Made by a program: the position numbers and the translations under genes. Under the pieces are notes generated by a model, which did no database searches, had not been told where the DNA came from, and saw nothing but the letters and a program-made list of their open reading frames with translations. Of a DNA stretch of 64,000 nt, positions 26,236 through 37,620 are shown one piece after another (position 1 is the first letter of the stretch; the number at the start of each line of letters is the position of its first letter). Source of the stretch: Pisolithus tinctorius (Eukaryota; Basidiomycota; Agaricomycetes; Boletales; Pisolithaceae); NCBI GenBank assembly GCA_024663395.1, contig JANFAH010000002.1, positions 4,712,001 through 4,776,000 of the forward strand. Reading direction: 5' to 3'.

Positions 26236-26900
26236 GATGTAGTAGGTCAGGGGAACGGTTGGAGTTTAGACAAGGATATATATTGCAGTAGACTTGGATA
26301 CCGAAGTATTGTTGCTGCTAACCCAAGGTATGCTGGGGATGTTTGTCCGTAGGGCCGAGTCACCCATTGGCGTTTTGTTCTCATCGGAAGTCATTCAACA
26401 ATAGCGGGCGAGCACCGCTAAGAACTGTTCCAGAGGTTCCACCCCGGAGGGGTATAGTCTCCCTCATTGGTTTCTCCGACAGTCACCTTCGAGGAACTGG
26501 GGCGAGGATCGTCCGAAAAGTTGACAGGCCTTTCGGAAACTTTTTCATACGTAAGCGTACTCGAGGCAAATGCGTGGTTACTCACCGTCATAAGGGTAAC
26601 TGCCAGCGCCTCTGCATCTTCCTAGCGCTCCTCCTCTCCGCGTACGTTCCACTACAGCAGGCCTGATTCAACAGACAATGTGAAGGTAGCTACGGCTATC
26701 TGCAGTGGAATCATCCCACAACATACTTAGTACGTCACGCAGAACGTCGTACATGGAATGTGGTAGGTGTCTTGTTAGTCCCTGGTCAAATTTCGACTAT
26801 TACATTCCTAGCATTCCGCTCTCAATGGTGGAAGCCGGCCTTTGACTTTTGGTCGCTGTTCGTGGAGTCTTTCTGTGGAGACTCAGTTTCCGCTACCACT

Positions 26901-28564
26901 ATCACTATCACCTACATGTGCACTAACGTTTATTAATGCAGGACCTGAACTCCGCCTGGTAATGCATATGTATCCAACATTGTTGGCAATTTCTGATTTG
27001 CAACGTTGCGACATTACTCCAACTGCTTTTGCTCAATCACAACTCGACTTCTCAAGTCCTAACCCATATTCTTACGAGGAACGGGCCGAGGGGTGTCTCT
27101 CGCATGGCTCTCGCTAATTGGGGGAACAGTCGACAATTTCTCTTCAAGGTCGGCTGACTCGAAAGGCGCGTACCTCTCTATATGCCGAATATACGATATA
27201 CAGGCAAATTGGGTACGTGAGTGACTCCAGTGCTCGTTGCGCCACTCCGAGAAGCGAGGGGCCAAAGAAGCACCGCTCTGCGTGGCTGCGGAAGCACCTC
27301 TGCGTATGTACGGTTGGCGAGTAGGGAAGGAAGCCGACACGCTGCAACAAGTATGGGCAGTGTCTTGGCCAAACCCTAGCACTCCAGAGTTGAACATGCG
27401 CTTTATCGTCTACGTATGGGAGGCTAACCGGCTCATTACCCTCCGTGCTATGTTCTTGGACTCCAGAAACGAGAAGCTTGACTTCTCGGCTTGTTGCAGG
27501 AACCCCGTGTACTAAACGGAAATAACTTTTTCGTGCAATGTTCACTCAGCATTCGATTCCCTTTCTCCACTATGACACGTGTGGGCACGTGCACCAGGTT
27601 GCACGATGGCTTCTCCCCCTGCTGCGTTTTTGTTATCAACTCTTCAGAGTTGAATGGCGTCATACCAGCAGCCACGCTTTGACGTGTGACGCAAGCAAAG
27701 CAAAGATAGTACTAGCCGCACTACCCTTGTGTTTGGATTACATCTCCTACATTCGTGTTGGGGTTGATTGTGACGGTGAGTTGAGATAATACTGTCAGTC
27801 TTGATGCATGACAACAACTCCGCAGAATGATGGGAACAAACACACCTGTCGTGCATGCCGTCTAGAGTCACAAGAGGCTCCTTATTGACAGCATCCTTCT
27901 ATTCAATAGCCACGTAAAGGACTAACACGAAATGCATTGCATCGCCTAGTCGCAAGGTACAGATACTTAATACGAGGGTGACAATGTCTCTTCCTATTTT
28001 TATTTCTTACGATTTCCATGGAACCGCAGACGGCATTGTGCATGCCGGACAGATAGAAGTGATATTTTAAGATAAGATAAGGGGCTGGGGTCCTGATGCT
28101 GATTGAACATCCCACACTAGGCGTACGTACTACAGCTGCCGCCTTCGTCTACAAAGCGTTACTGCTGTTCTTTTTTCTGGGGTAAGTTGCGTCCAGGCAC
28201 GCTGTTATTATGCAGGGGATGAGACACCGAGTAAAATTGTATAGAGTTTGATGTGCGGATGGTGCCGACCTGCAAGTGCAGTATCTGATAGTGGCTGAAG
28301 CTGAAGCGCTGTACATGCGAATCCTGTGCCCAGGATATTTTGTCTTCGTTTACTGCGGAGACTCTGTAATACCCCTGAGAGAACTGTGGAGCCGTACTGC
28401 GATACACCGTGTTCGGAGAGTCCAGTTCTTTGGGGTGGAACTGAAACGGGAATTAACGTATTACGGTTACGGGTTACGACATGGTTCCCACGGGTAATTT
28501 ATCCCCGCACTCAGAAACTTAAATAGACAGACCCGCAATCGACCCATTCTGCCAGCGGACAATC
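26901..28564. other. 1.7 kb without a recognisable gene
   Basis: Short frames only; the minus-strand frame 27144-27545 shows no known motif. The last 150 bp serve as promoter region for the gene starting at 28565. Confidence 0.45.
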
Positions 28565-29182
28565 ATGGTCATGTCTTCCATCGCTGCAGCCAGAGCTTTT
28601 AGGGTGACCTGCCACCGTCAGCCATCCTCGCTGCGCGCATTCCATTCGCCCTTCGTTGCACTCAAAGCAACTGAGAGCCCCCTGACATCTGTTCCACCTC
28701 CATCTGCGACGGTCTCACCAATAAGCGCGCCCTTATCGTCGTACGAGAAACAGGAAGATCATTACACCTCTGAACCACACATTTCTTCTTCCGGGACGCG
28801 TATGTACGTCGTATCCGAGCCCGACCCTTTAAACACCGCATACGAGGTTCCCTATGGTGCCTACCCCACTACTGCGCCCTACGCCAACTACCCGCTCGCG
28901 GATGGACCCCCGAATCCAGAGGGTAAACACAGCTCTACGAGTTCGACTCTTCCCCACCCTTACACTACAAGCGCCCATGCCGTTCCGCAGAACAAATCTG
29001 GCATTGGCGAGAGTGCTGCCGTGAGAAATGCAGAGGCACCAGGTGAAATGGGTAGGAGGGGTGGCAGCTACGGTGGGTTGGGATTGATGGACGAGAAGAC
29101 GACCACCAGGAGGACTCGTGGCATCGAATTTGGAGAAAAAAAGAACGAACAGTCGTATCGTACCTTGAAGGAAAACAAATGA
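28565..29182 (+). CDS. Small predicted mitochondrial protein of unknown function
   Basis: A single-exon 205-residue protein. The first 30 residues are rich in Arg, Ser, Ala and lack acids (IAAARAFRVTCHRQ), the pattern of a mitochondrial presequence. A low-complexity Ser/Pro linker follows, then a Tyr/Pro-rich segment with SEPDPLNTAYEVPYGAYP, and a basic C-terminus. The SEPDP...YEVP stretch resembles a small family conserved in basidiomycetes and lacking assigned function; that is from memory and not verified. A second in-frame ATG two codons downstream could also serve as start. Composition changes little along the frame, and the stop is followed by T-rich 3' sequence. Confidence 0.75.
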   Translation: MVMSSIAAARAFRVTCHRQPSSLRAFHSPFVALKATESPLTSVPPPSATVSPISAPLSSYEKQEDHYTSEPHISSSGTRMYVVSEPDPLNTAYEVPYGAYPTTAPYANYPLADGPPNPEGKHSSTSSTLPHPYTTSAHAVPQNKSGIGESAAVRNAEAPGEMGRRGGSYGGLGLMDEKTTTRRTRGIEFGEKKNEQSYRTLKENK

Positions 29183-29383
29183 CGTAAAGACATTACTCTC
29201 TTCCTTCGGTTCGGTGCTTTGTTCTGCTCGTTCTCCATTTTTGCCTTCATCATGTTCTGACTTGCTTTCTTCGCCTTCGAATATGCGTACGCATCTTCGA
29301 GTAATTAAGTGCTTTCTGTGTTCATATCGTCCCATATTGTTTGGATTTCCTGTATTATGTTTGCCCTTCCACAGCTGTCTCGT

Positions 29384-29613
29384 AGGCCTAGGCTTACGTT
29401 GACCCGACGCTGGTCGCCTCCTTTGATGCCTTGGTATTTACCACGACTTGACCCCCATGAAAAGCAGGACCGTTGTTACGCTCACAAGATCGAAGGCTCA
29501 AAACGTTGGTACTTCTGTAGTGAGGATTTTGTAGACATTCTGGACATATCACGAACGCCGGAACCCACCCAGTTGTCTAGATTTGCCTGGATCGACTAAC
29601 TTGGCTGAGAAGC
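29384..29613 (+). repeat. Dispersed repeat of about 220 bp, copy 1
   Basis: About 220 bp that recur in the same orientation at 33393-33625 with small differences (shared phrases such as TTTGATGCCTTGGTATTT and AGGATTTTGTAGACATTC). The two copies bracket the acetate kinase and HNH genes. No target-site duplication or terminal repeats were obvious. Confidence 0.8.
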
Positions 29614-29774
29614 AGAGCCAGTGAAACCGATATAGGTACGGAACTTTTACTTGTTGGTCGAGACTCGACAGGGGCGACCAATTTGTGGTAACAGGCTGCG
29701 CCATAGCTGACTCCGGTTATCGTGGTGCTACAAATTGACCACTTGGCATCGCCCAGCAGGGTCAACAGCAAATC

Positions 29775-31396
29775 ATGTCTCTCATCCTGGCAGTCAACGC
29801 CGGCTCTTCTTCCCTCAAAATATCTCTTTTCCAACGGCAGGTGAACGATCCGCCGCGCCTTGTTCTGACGTCATCGACATCATCAATCTCGTCGCCCCCA
29901 GCCAAGTTCACCTTCAAGGTTGTGGACGTTCCAGGGTCGGAGTTGACGAACTCTGGCCACAAGGAATCTGCGGAAGCGGACCTCCGAGACCACGAATCCG
30001 CATTTGGGCATTTCGTAGATAAACTCGCTCGGTATGCTGAGGATCTCAAGCAAGCCACGCAAGCAACGGGCGGTGACAGAGTCAATCTCGAGCTTGGGCA
30101 GATCCGTAATGTATGTCACCGTGTCGTCCATGGGGGTAACTACGTCGAGCCAGTCGTCATCACGGAACAAACTTACCACCATATCGAACGCTTGTCGGAT
30201 CTTGCGCCGCTGTAAGCAGTGACTTTAGTCTTGCGAGTTTACGCAGCTCAATCAGGACCTGCGCGTAGACATAACGGTGCAGCTCTCCGGGTGATCCATG
30301 CAGCCATTACGGTTCTCCCGAACTCACGATCGATCGCTTTCTTCGATACGGCGTTCCACAAGCATCTACCTCCCCATGTAGCTGCGTATGCGATCGATCA
30401 GAATGTTGCAAGGAAGCGGGGGTTGAGAAAGTATGGGTTCCATGGGCTGAGCTGTAAGCGTTTTTTTTTAGTTTGGCCACAGCTCGACCTGTGGAATCAT
30501 TGTCTGGGGATTGTCATGTTGACTGGACTCGAAAACAGATGCATTTATCACGCGATCTGTAGCTCAGTATCTTGGAGAGGTGCGTTCGTCGACTCGTTGC
30601 AGTCACAAATTCTAACTGGCGCGCACAGGATCCTACCAAGCTCAACATCATCGCACTGCATATCGGATCCGGGGCGTCCGCGTGTGCGATTCGTGGTGGC
30701 AAATCGATTGATACGTCGATGGGGCTCACGCCACTGAGCGGTCTTCCTGGCGCGACGCGTGCAGGAGATGTCGACCCTAGTTTGATATTCCACTACACAA
30801 GTCAGGCACCTCTAGACATGGAAGAGAACGGTGGAGAAATCTTGAGTCATAAGGAGGGCGTAGCAACGGAGGTCCATATCAGTGACGTGAGTAGTTGCTT
30901 TCTGTCCAAGAAAATGGGTCAAAGGCTGACGCGCAACACTGGGCAGGCGGAGAGGATTTTGAACACGCAGATGGGATGGAAAGCTTTGGCAGGTACGACC
31001 GATTTCGGGGAGATCGTTCGTAAAGCGTTCCCTCGATCAGCTCTCGAGAAATCAGACGACGACAAGTACAAGCTCGCGTTCAACCTCCTTTTAGATCGCA
31101 TCCTGCACTTTGTCGGTGCATACTATCTTGCGCTGCGTGGCGATATCCACGCGCTCGTCTTTGCTGGGGGCGTTGGCGAACATAGTGTCGAGTTGAGAAG
31201 CAAGGTGGGTGACGCTGTGAGATGTCTGGGCTTTGTTGCCTTGGACGAAGGGGCAAATAGAGGGGTAGACAGTAGGGAGGGTGTCGTTGTGGATATAGGA
31301 AATGGTGGTCAAGGTGGAAAGAAGGTCCTAGTGTGCCGGACGGACGAACAGGGAGAGATGGCAAGAGAATGTTCGATCGTTGAGGACTTTTGGTGA
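29775..31396 (+). CDS. ACK1: Acetate kinase
   Basis: Reversible phosphotransfer between acetyl phosphate/ADP and acetate/ATP, cytosolic. Exons 29775-30211, 30269-30453, 30539-30579, 30629-30886 and 30947-31396 sum to 1371 nt, 456 residues. It begins with the ASKHA phosphate-1 motif NAGSSSLK, then HRVVHGG, YGFHGLSY, HIGSGAS and GLTPLSGLPGATRAGDVDP, and near the end the adenosine motif FAGGVGEHS. These cover the known acetate, phosphate and nucleotide contacts. It is slightly longer than bacterial AckA (about 400) because of a Ser-rich insert after residue 20 and a Gly-rich C-terminal loop. Intron 4 is 60 nt and stop-free, so read-through would still be in frame. The only known fungal partner, phosphoketolase, is encoded at 58087-61208. 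Confidence 0.95.
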
Positions 31397-31856
31397 GAAG
31401 ATAATGGTTGAGCGAGCATGTTTTTTTGTACCTGAAGTATGTTCTGCGAGCAGTGTATGATAGTCTTATATATCCCATGTTGTCGAATTCGGATCTTTTG
31501 CCGGAGGGACGTTGTGACTCCGATGCGAAGTACTTAGACTTGCAACGTAGACACAATAGAACTTTCTTAAGCACGCTACAAATTATCTAGACGTTGCGGT
31601 CTGTATTGATGTAGGGAAAAGAAGTCCCCGTACTCTGCGTTTACAGGCCCTTTTATACTGTAGAGGATAGGCATGGATATGTCAACGTAGATGAACGGGA
31701 TAAGTAAGAACAACAAGAAGAAACTTAACTTATTGGATCTAGCAACTCCTGAGAAAGCCCAGTAGACGTCGGGCCGAAAAACCTCTCAGACCAACAGGAG
31801 ATGTACTTAACAGCAATGAGCATGGCACGACTCCTGCCACTCAGTACTCAATCGTC

Positions 31857-33120
31857 ATGGCCCCACTTCCACAGAAGCTGGACTCCAATCGCAATGTACC
31901 CGGTATCGCATACAACATAATTCTCGAACTCGAAAGGAGAATTCAACACAAGATTGACTCGGGGAACAATATGGAGGAGGACATGATTAACTGCCGAATA
32001 CTTGGCTACCTCTTCCACCATTTCCCGGAACGCGCGGTGAATGGTGACTTTGTCCGGGAGATCACTTCGATCAATGGTAACGACGAAAAACTGCTGAAGT
32101 TAGGGCAGCAGTACCGTCAGTTTTTCGTTAAACTGTGTACGTTCTCCATGTTAAGGTTTTGCTCCAGAAATACTTAACCAGTCCAGTCAAATCCAACCAA
32201 GGGCGCACACCGTCGCCCTCGCCCTCGCCTCACCCGTCTAGACCCTCCTTTGACAGAATCATAGAGCAGATAAAGGCCACGTTGCAAGAGGCCCCTCAAA
32301 ACCATCAAGCTGCTAAGAAGCTCGTTCGTATCGCCCATTTTGGTTTGCTGTTATTGTTTCTTACATATATTTTAAACAGGCCCTCGCTAGGGATGGTTAT
32401 CGGTGTGTTGTCACCAAAATTTATGATACGTCCAGCGCCGAGCACAACAAGGAGTTGGTAGAGATCCTTGTGAGCGAAGGAGCGGAGACAGGGCCCACTC
32501 ACTGTGCTCACATCATTCCGGAGTCTATCAACGCGAATATCGCATCAGGCTCACACAAAGTATGGTTCTTGCTCGAAATACACTTCTTCGGTGTTGACCA
32601 TTGTTTTAGGAGAGCTATCCTGTTTCTGTTTGGGCAGTACTTGACCGCTTTGGCCACCAAAGCATATGGGAGGAACTCAATGGTGACATGATACATCGAC
32701 TTGAAAATGTCATGACGATGGAGCCACGCATCCACGCGCTGTTTGATACGTTGAAGGTTTGGTTTGCTGAAACGGTGTGAATCATATTTCCTCTGCCTTT
32801 TTCTGAGGGATTTAAACAAGGGTCCCGCATTGTAGGAGGAACCCAATACGTACAGACTTGAAGCAACCCAGACCTACTTGCTTAACAAACGCCCAAAATA
32901 CGTGACCTTTACAACAGCGGATCCGAAGCTTCCTCCTCCTAGTCCAAAGTACCTTGCTATTCACGCTGCTTGTGCCAGGGTTGCCCATTTCTCCGGCGCA
33001 GCTGAGTATATCGAGAAGGTGTTCAGAGACATGGAAGACATCGATGTCTTAGCACAGGACGGAGGGTCGTCAGGGCTTTTACACGAAGCGATTCTGAACG
33101 CCAAGCCCGTTGCAGTCTAA
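31857..33120 (+). CDS. HNH-endonuclease-like domain protein
   Basis: Exons 31857-32134, 32182-32323, 32380-32559, 32610-32774 and 32836-33120 join in phase to 349 residues. The centre has RDGYRCVVTKIYDTSS followed about 25 residues later by THCAHIIPES, the Cys-x(n)-AHIIP core of the HNH_2-type domain that is abundant in basidiomycete genomes. An N-terminal helical region and a Ser-Pro linker precede it; a helical region with AIHAACARVAHFSGAAE follows, also typical of these proteins. The motif suggests metal-dependent nucleic-acid cleavage, but activity has rarely been shown for the fungal family. No signal peptide or membrane segment. Confidence 0.82.
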
Positions 33121-34262
33121 TGTATGTACTTTGATCATCAAGATGTTTGTAGGATGGTATATCCGATAACCACTAAATATAATGACTTTCCATATCTTGG
33201 ACATACATATGCTGGTATTAGTGTTGGTTTGTGCATCTCTCCATGTTGCCTTGTTATCGCCCAGGAGAAACAAGTCTGTTTTCGTGAAAACCAGTTCCAA
33301 ACCATCTTTCTTCCACCGCTTCGTAGGAAATGGAAGATGCCCTTGCCTTGTCGGAGGATGGAGGGTCTGCAGAGCTTTTACAACTGTCTCGTCGGCCTTT
33401 CTAATAGGCCTACGTTGACCTGACGCTGGTCGCTTCCTTTGATGCCTTGGTATTTGCCACGACTTGACCCTCATATGAAAAGCAGGACCGTTGTTACGCT
33501 CCCAAGATCGAAGGCTCAAAACGTTGGTATTTCTATAGTGAGGATTTTGTAGACATTCTAGACCGTATCAAACCCGCCCAATTGTCTAGATTTGCCTGGA
33601 TCGAGTAGCTTGGCTGAGAGGACGTTGTCCTAATTGGTCTGCTATGTCAAATGATCCTCTGCCTTCTCTCCGGCTTCAGGACTACCAGCTTTCGTGTCCA
33701 CAGCGCAAACGTAATAGAAAATAAATGGGTCGCTTGTTGTATCGGCTTTGAATCCCAAGGTCGAAGATTGCGAGGACCCGGATCTTCATACAACCAACTA
33801 CTAAACATCGACAGAAATCAGTGTAGTTATTTATCGCCCGGCGAGTGAGCTTTTTGCACCTTGCCGTACACTCTTGATATCAGTCAGGTCAAATCCCGTT
33901 CCTGTCTGGGCAGATGCAATGACACCTAGCTTGTGTGATCTCACTTCTGCAACCTCCCAAACTTGCGAAGCAGATGTCCGCGGCACTGCGCACGACTTTG
34001 CACAGGGAAGCATTCATCTCCCCTATGATGTTGTAATTCTGGGTATACCACGTTCCCGACAAGAGGATTCGCTCGGATAATATCTGGTACGAAACACTCT
34101 ATGTGTTAGCACCATCCCGCGGGAAACGTCGTCGATCAGATACATTATACATGGATACGAATATATATTGGTAAGCCAACGTCAAAAAACCCTTTACATT
34201 ATAACAGGAGACAACCCGAAAACCATGCTATATGCAGGATACAAAGGTAGGCGGCGGTCACC
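33121..34262. other. 1.1 kb intergenic with second repeat copy
   Basis: Contains the second copy of the 220-bp repeat and otherwise no frame I would call a gene. It lies between the 3' ends of the convergent HNH and GTPase genes. Confidence 0.6.
33393..33625 (+). repeat. Dispersed repeat of about 220 bp, copy 2
   Basis: Direct counterpart of 29384-29613. It starts inside a 3' untranslated region context and ends just before unrelated DNA at about 33626. Confidence 0.8.
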
Positions 34263-36656
34263 CTATCTCCCGCCAAACCAGGCCATCGCCGCTCTCCAGA
34301 CTACGAAAGGTATCGGGAGTGAGAAGCTTTGCGAAGGCGAAGGCTCCTTGTTTCTCAGAGCCGTTCTTGCACTCTCCGCCTCCCTTCTTGCCTCCGCCAA
34401 CTCCTCTTGTAGCTCAGCGTTTCTCTTGCGTTCGGCAGCTTCCCGTTCAGCGATATCTGCTGCCAATTGTTTGCGTAGTGCTTCCGCTTCTGCGATCTGG
34501 CTTTGCAGGCGAGTAAACTGTTCCTCAGCTTCCCTCTTGCGCTGTTCTTCGACCAACCGTATTGCCTTCTCCTGGGCTTCAACCTCCCGAGCACGAGCTT
34601 CCTCCTTTTCGCGTCTGGCTGCCGCTGCTTCGCGCTCCTGCTGTAACAGCTTTTCTTCCATACTCCGACGCACTCTCTGCACCTCTTCCTCATACTGCTT
34701 TCTCTGGGCTTCCTCGCGCTCCAGAGCGATCCTACGCTCTTCCGCAATTCGGGCTTGCGCCTCCTCTACAGCTCGCGTAGCTGCGGCACTTTCGCTCGCC
34801 AGACGAGCTTGTTCAGCCTTGAGAAGAACCTCATCTTGGGCCTTCTGCTGTCGGTGGAGCTCTTCCTCGAGTTTCAGTCTTCGCGTTTCTTCCTCGCGCA
34901 ATTTCGCCAATTGATCCTCTTGTTCTCGAATGCGAGCTTCCTCTGCTTGCTTGCGTGCGGCATTCTCTTTCTCTATCTTTGCTTGCTCTTCTTGCAATGC
35001 GCGCGTTGCCCGTTCCACCTCCTCGGCGACCCGTCGCTCATGCTCCTCTTTCTCCCGTTCGGCTGCTAGTCGTTGCTGTTCCCTCAGCTGGTCGAGAGCA
35101 TCCTCTTGGGCTTTCTTGGCAGCAGCGGCCTCGCGATCCTTGCGAGACTGCTCTTCTGCGATCCGCTTCATTTCCTCCTGGGCTTTGGCGATCTCCTCCT
35201 GCAGCTGAGCCTTATCTTCCTCCTCCTTCTGCCGCCTAACCCTCTCTTCCTCTGCTCGGATCTTGGTCTGCTTCTCGAGTTCCGCCGCAAGCGCGGCTGC
35301 TCTCTCTTGCTCGGCCTTGATCTTCTGCATTTGCTCAGCTTCAAGCCTTCTCTTCTCTTTTTCTGCATTCGCCATCTCCTCCTGAAGCTTGAGGACGTGT
35401 TCGCGATGCTGGGTCTCAGCGCGCTCTCTGGCCAGGCGCTCCTCTTCTAGCAAACGAGCCTTGCGCCCGTCCTCCTCTTTGTGGGCCTCGATTATTTCAG
35501 TCTGGCGTCGAACATGCTCCCGTCGTGTAACCTCTATCTGTTCATGGGCCTTCTCGATTTTCCCCTGCAGACCTTGCATACGCTCGATGTGGGCAGAGTT
35601 CTCTTTCTCCATCTCAGCAATCTTGGCCACAAGTCTCGCTTTCTCGGCATCGAAGGCCTCTACCATACGCTCAGCATCACGCTTGACGCGCTCGATCTCC
35701 TCTCTCTTCTTGTCTACTTCTTCCTGGAGCTCTTGACGAGTCTCCTCGTCCTTGGAACGCATGGCGGCCTCCATCTCCGAACGTAGTTTCTTCAGCTCCT
35801 CGTCATGCCGGTCTGCTTGGTCTTTGAGGGCACGAGCGAGCTCGGCGCCGGCAGCAGTGTGCGCAAGATCCCTGCGTTCATTGACGAGTTCATGTTGAAT
35901 CGCGAGCGTGGCCGCCTGGCTATTGACCAAGTATCGGAGGATGGTATGAGCGGAGGCCTGGGTGCCGTGGTGACGCATCATGCGAGCGCCCTTTTCCAGC
36001 ACGGGCTTGAAGAACTTGTCATTGGTGGTGAGCTCTTTCTCCCTGGCCTCACCGAGCTTCTGGTCAACGTTTCCCCACATGTTGGTGACGATAATGACAT
36101 TCTTAAGCGTGTTGTCTCCGCAGAGCTCGCGGAAGATACGGAAGTTCCGTTTGGATGTCCCACCCATACGAAAGTCGGAGATGCGGTGCATGTAGATCAC
36201 GCCGGCGAGCTTGGCCCCGCGCTCGTACCTGCGATGTTATTGTGTTAGCAAACTATTCTTGCGTCACGGTCGCGGCACAGTACTCACGTGTTGGAGAGAT
36301 ACGCGGCGATGGATGACAATATGTCCGTGTCGCTCCGAGTGGTATCGTCGAAGCCAGGTGTATCAATCAGCGTGACTATTTTCCCATTCAGGGAGAACGG
36401 TTTTGACGTCCTCACGTCTACCGTGCAACTCTCGAGCCCCTTTCCTACAGGGAGATCCGATCCGCTGGCACAATTGATGAACTAGGTATGATATGAGTCA
36501 GCGTCTACTGATAAATAATTGTTTCCAGGGGTACTTACTGTCGATTTCCCACTTCCAGTAGCGCCCATAACGCTGCGTGGGGTTCTGTCAGACATGAGGT
36601 AGTCGACGGCGCCAATATACGCACGCGATCCTAATTTCTTTCCCCCGAAATGACAT
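34263..36656 (-). CDS. P-loop GTPase 1 with very long coiled-coil
   Basis: A TRAFAC-class GTPase of the AIG1/GIMAP-like type, expanded in Agaricomycetes; biological role unknown. Exons (minus) 36625-36656, 36539-36572, 36288-36481 and 34263-36228 give 741 residues. G1 is GATGSGKST (residues 14-22), G3 is DTPG (62-65), and the G4 position carries VTNMWG. After the G domain, about residues 230-690 are an almost uninterrupted Glu/Lys/Arg/Gln coiled-coil with heptads. The last 25 residues become hydrophobic (LPIPFVVWRAAMAWFG), a possible membrane-associating tail. The first ATG upstream of the P-loop in a 32-nt exon is chosen; the paralogues share this 32/34/194-nt exon pattern. Its long size compared with the neighbours (337-459 residues) is due to the coiled-coil. 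Confidence 0.9.
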
Positions 36657-37620
36657 GTTGACAGAACTTGTGTATGTATGACGTTGGTGTCAGTCGTAGT
36701 GGATGACGGTTAGACAGGTCGTTTGCAGCCTGAGAGAGAAACAGAGAGATCTTGCAAGTGGTTCGCTGGAGAGTGCGCAGGTCACCGCTGGGTCGTTTAT
36801 ATCTCCTCTCTTCTCCCTCGCTGTTTGCACATTTCACCCTTGCGCAAGGCTTGGGCTAGGTCTTGAATCACCGTCGCGCCTGGCGATGGGCAACCCTCCC
36901 ACGTTTCCCAGTGGCACCACCACGCTACTGGGAAACACCGTTTCAACGTGTCCTGATCGGACTATACCTCCATAACGGTGCCTCCTCCAGCTGAGGAGGG
37001 AAATCGGAGCAGTTACTTACGAGGGAAGCCCAGCATTGTACGTTTGAATTGAACTTGTGGTCGCTTAACATCATGCAGTATTTCTTACCTTTCAATTCCA
37101 TTGTGTCATCCTGCCGTAGTTGTGTTGACGAACCTGCAATGGGGAAGCCGAACCGTTACCAGGAGGTGTTCCATTTCGCGCCCTTAAAGCACTGTGTCGG
37201 ACGGAGCTACTGACACCGCTGTCCCCTCGTATTGAGACATTAAATCGCAGTCTGTGGCTGTACGCCGCTCGGAAAACACGCCCTTTACCAACCTCCAATT
37301 CACAAGAGGATGCTTACTAATGTTCGTGGATGCATCAGAGAAACAGGGAATGACGGAATCGCGGTCACGACCAGTCAGTGACGGGTTCAAACAGGTTTAA
37401 ACCATTTTTTCGCTTCCTGATGATACTCTAACGCAGCCCCTTTTCCAAGCGTTGAACGCTGCAGCTTCAACAAGCGGAGGGCACAACAAGTAGTTCGCCG
37501 CGTCTACATAGCAATGAACAAGATGATTACTAACACACTTATCCGACGGTTGGACTTGCAGGGACCTAGTCATGACGAACGCGACCGTCATGCTGAGGAT
37601 AACAGCCAGTCCATAGTAAT
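36657..37620. other. Spacer with 3' flank shared with the 47.2-47.7 kb region
   Basis: About 960 bp without a gene. Parts (near 37130-37210 and 37500-37600) resemble 47380-47510 and 47670-47770, the 3' flank of the GTPase at 47692-49200. This shows that the duplicated block included downstream DNA. A 13-bp-stem inverted repeat lies at 36902-36933. Confidence 0.6.

Larger units (their letters stand above)
23691..26900 (+). repeat. Tandem duplication, unit 2 (F-box unit)
   Basis: Direct repeat of unit 1. The end of unit 2 (about 26680-26890) matches the end of unit 1 (about 23500-23690), including the phrase GTGGAAGCCGGCCTTT in both. Internal indels include a deletion of about 100 bp relative to unit 1 in the 3' flank. 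Confidence 0.8.

Noticed and set aside
34168..34914. 248-codon Ser/Ala/Arg-rich plus-strand ORF
   Set aside because: Exact antisense of the GTPase 1 coiled-coil; the low-complexity Ser-Arg content is the mirror of Glu/Arg/Ala codons. Similar shadows exist over the other coiled-coils.
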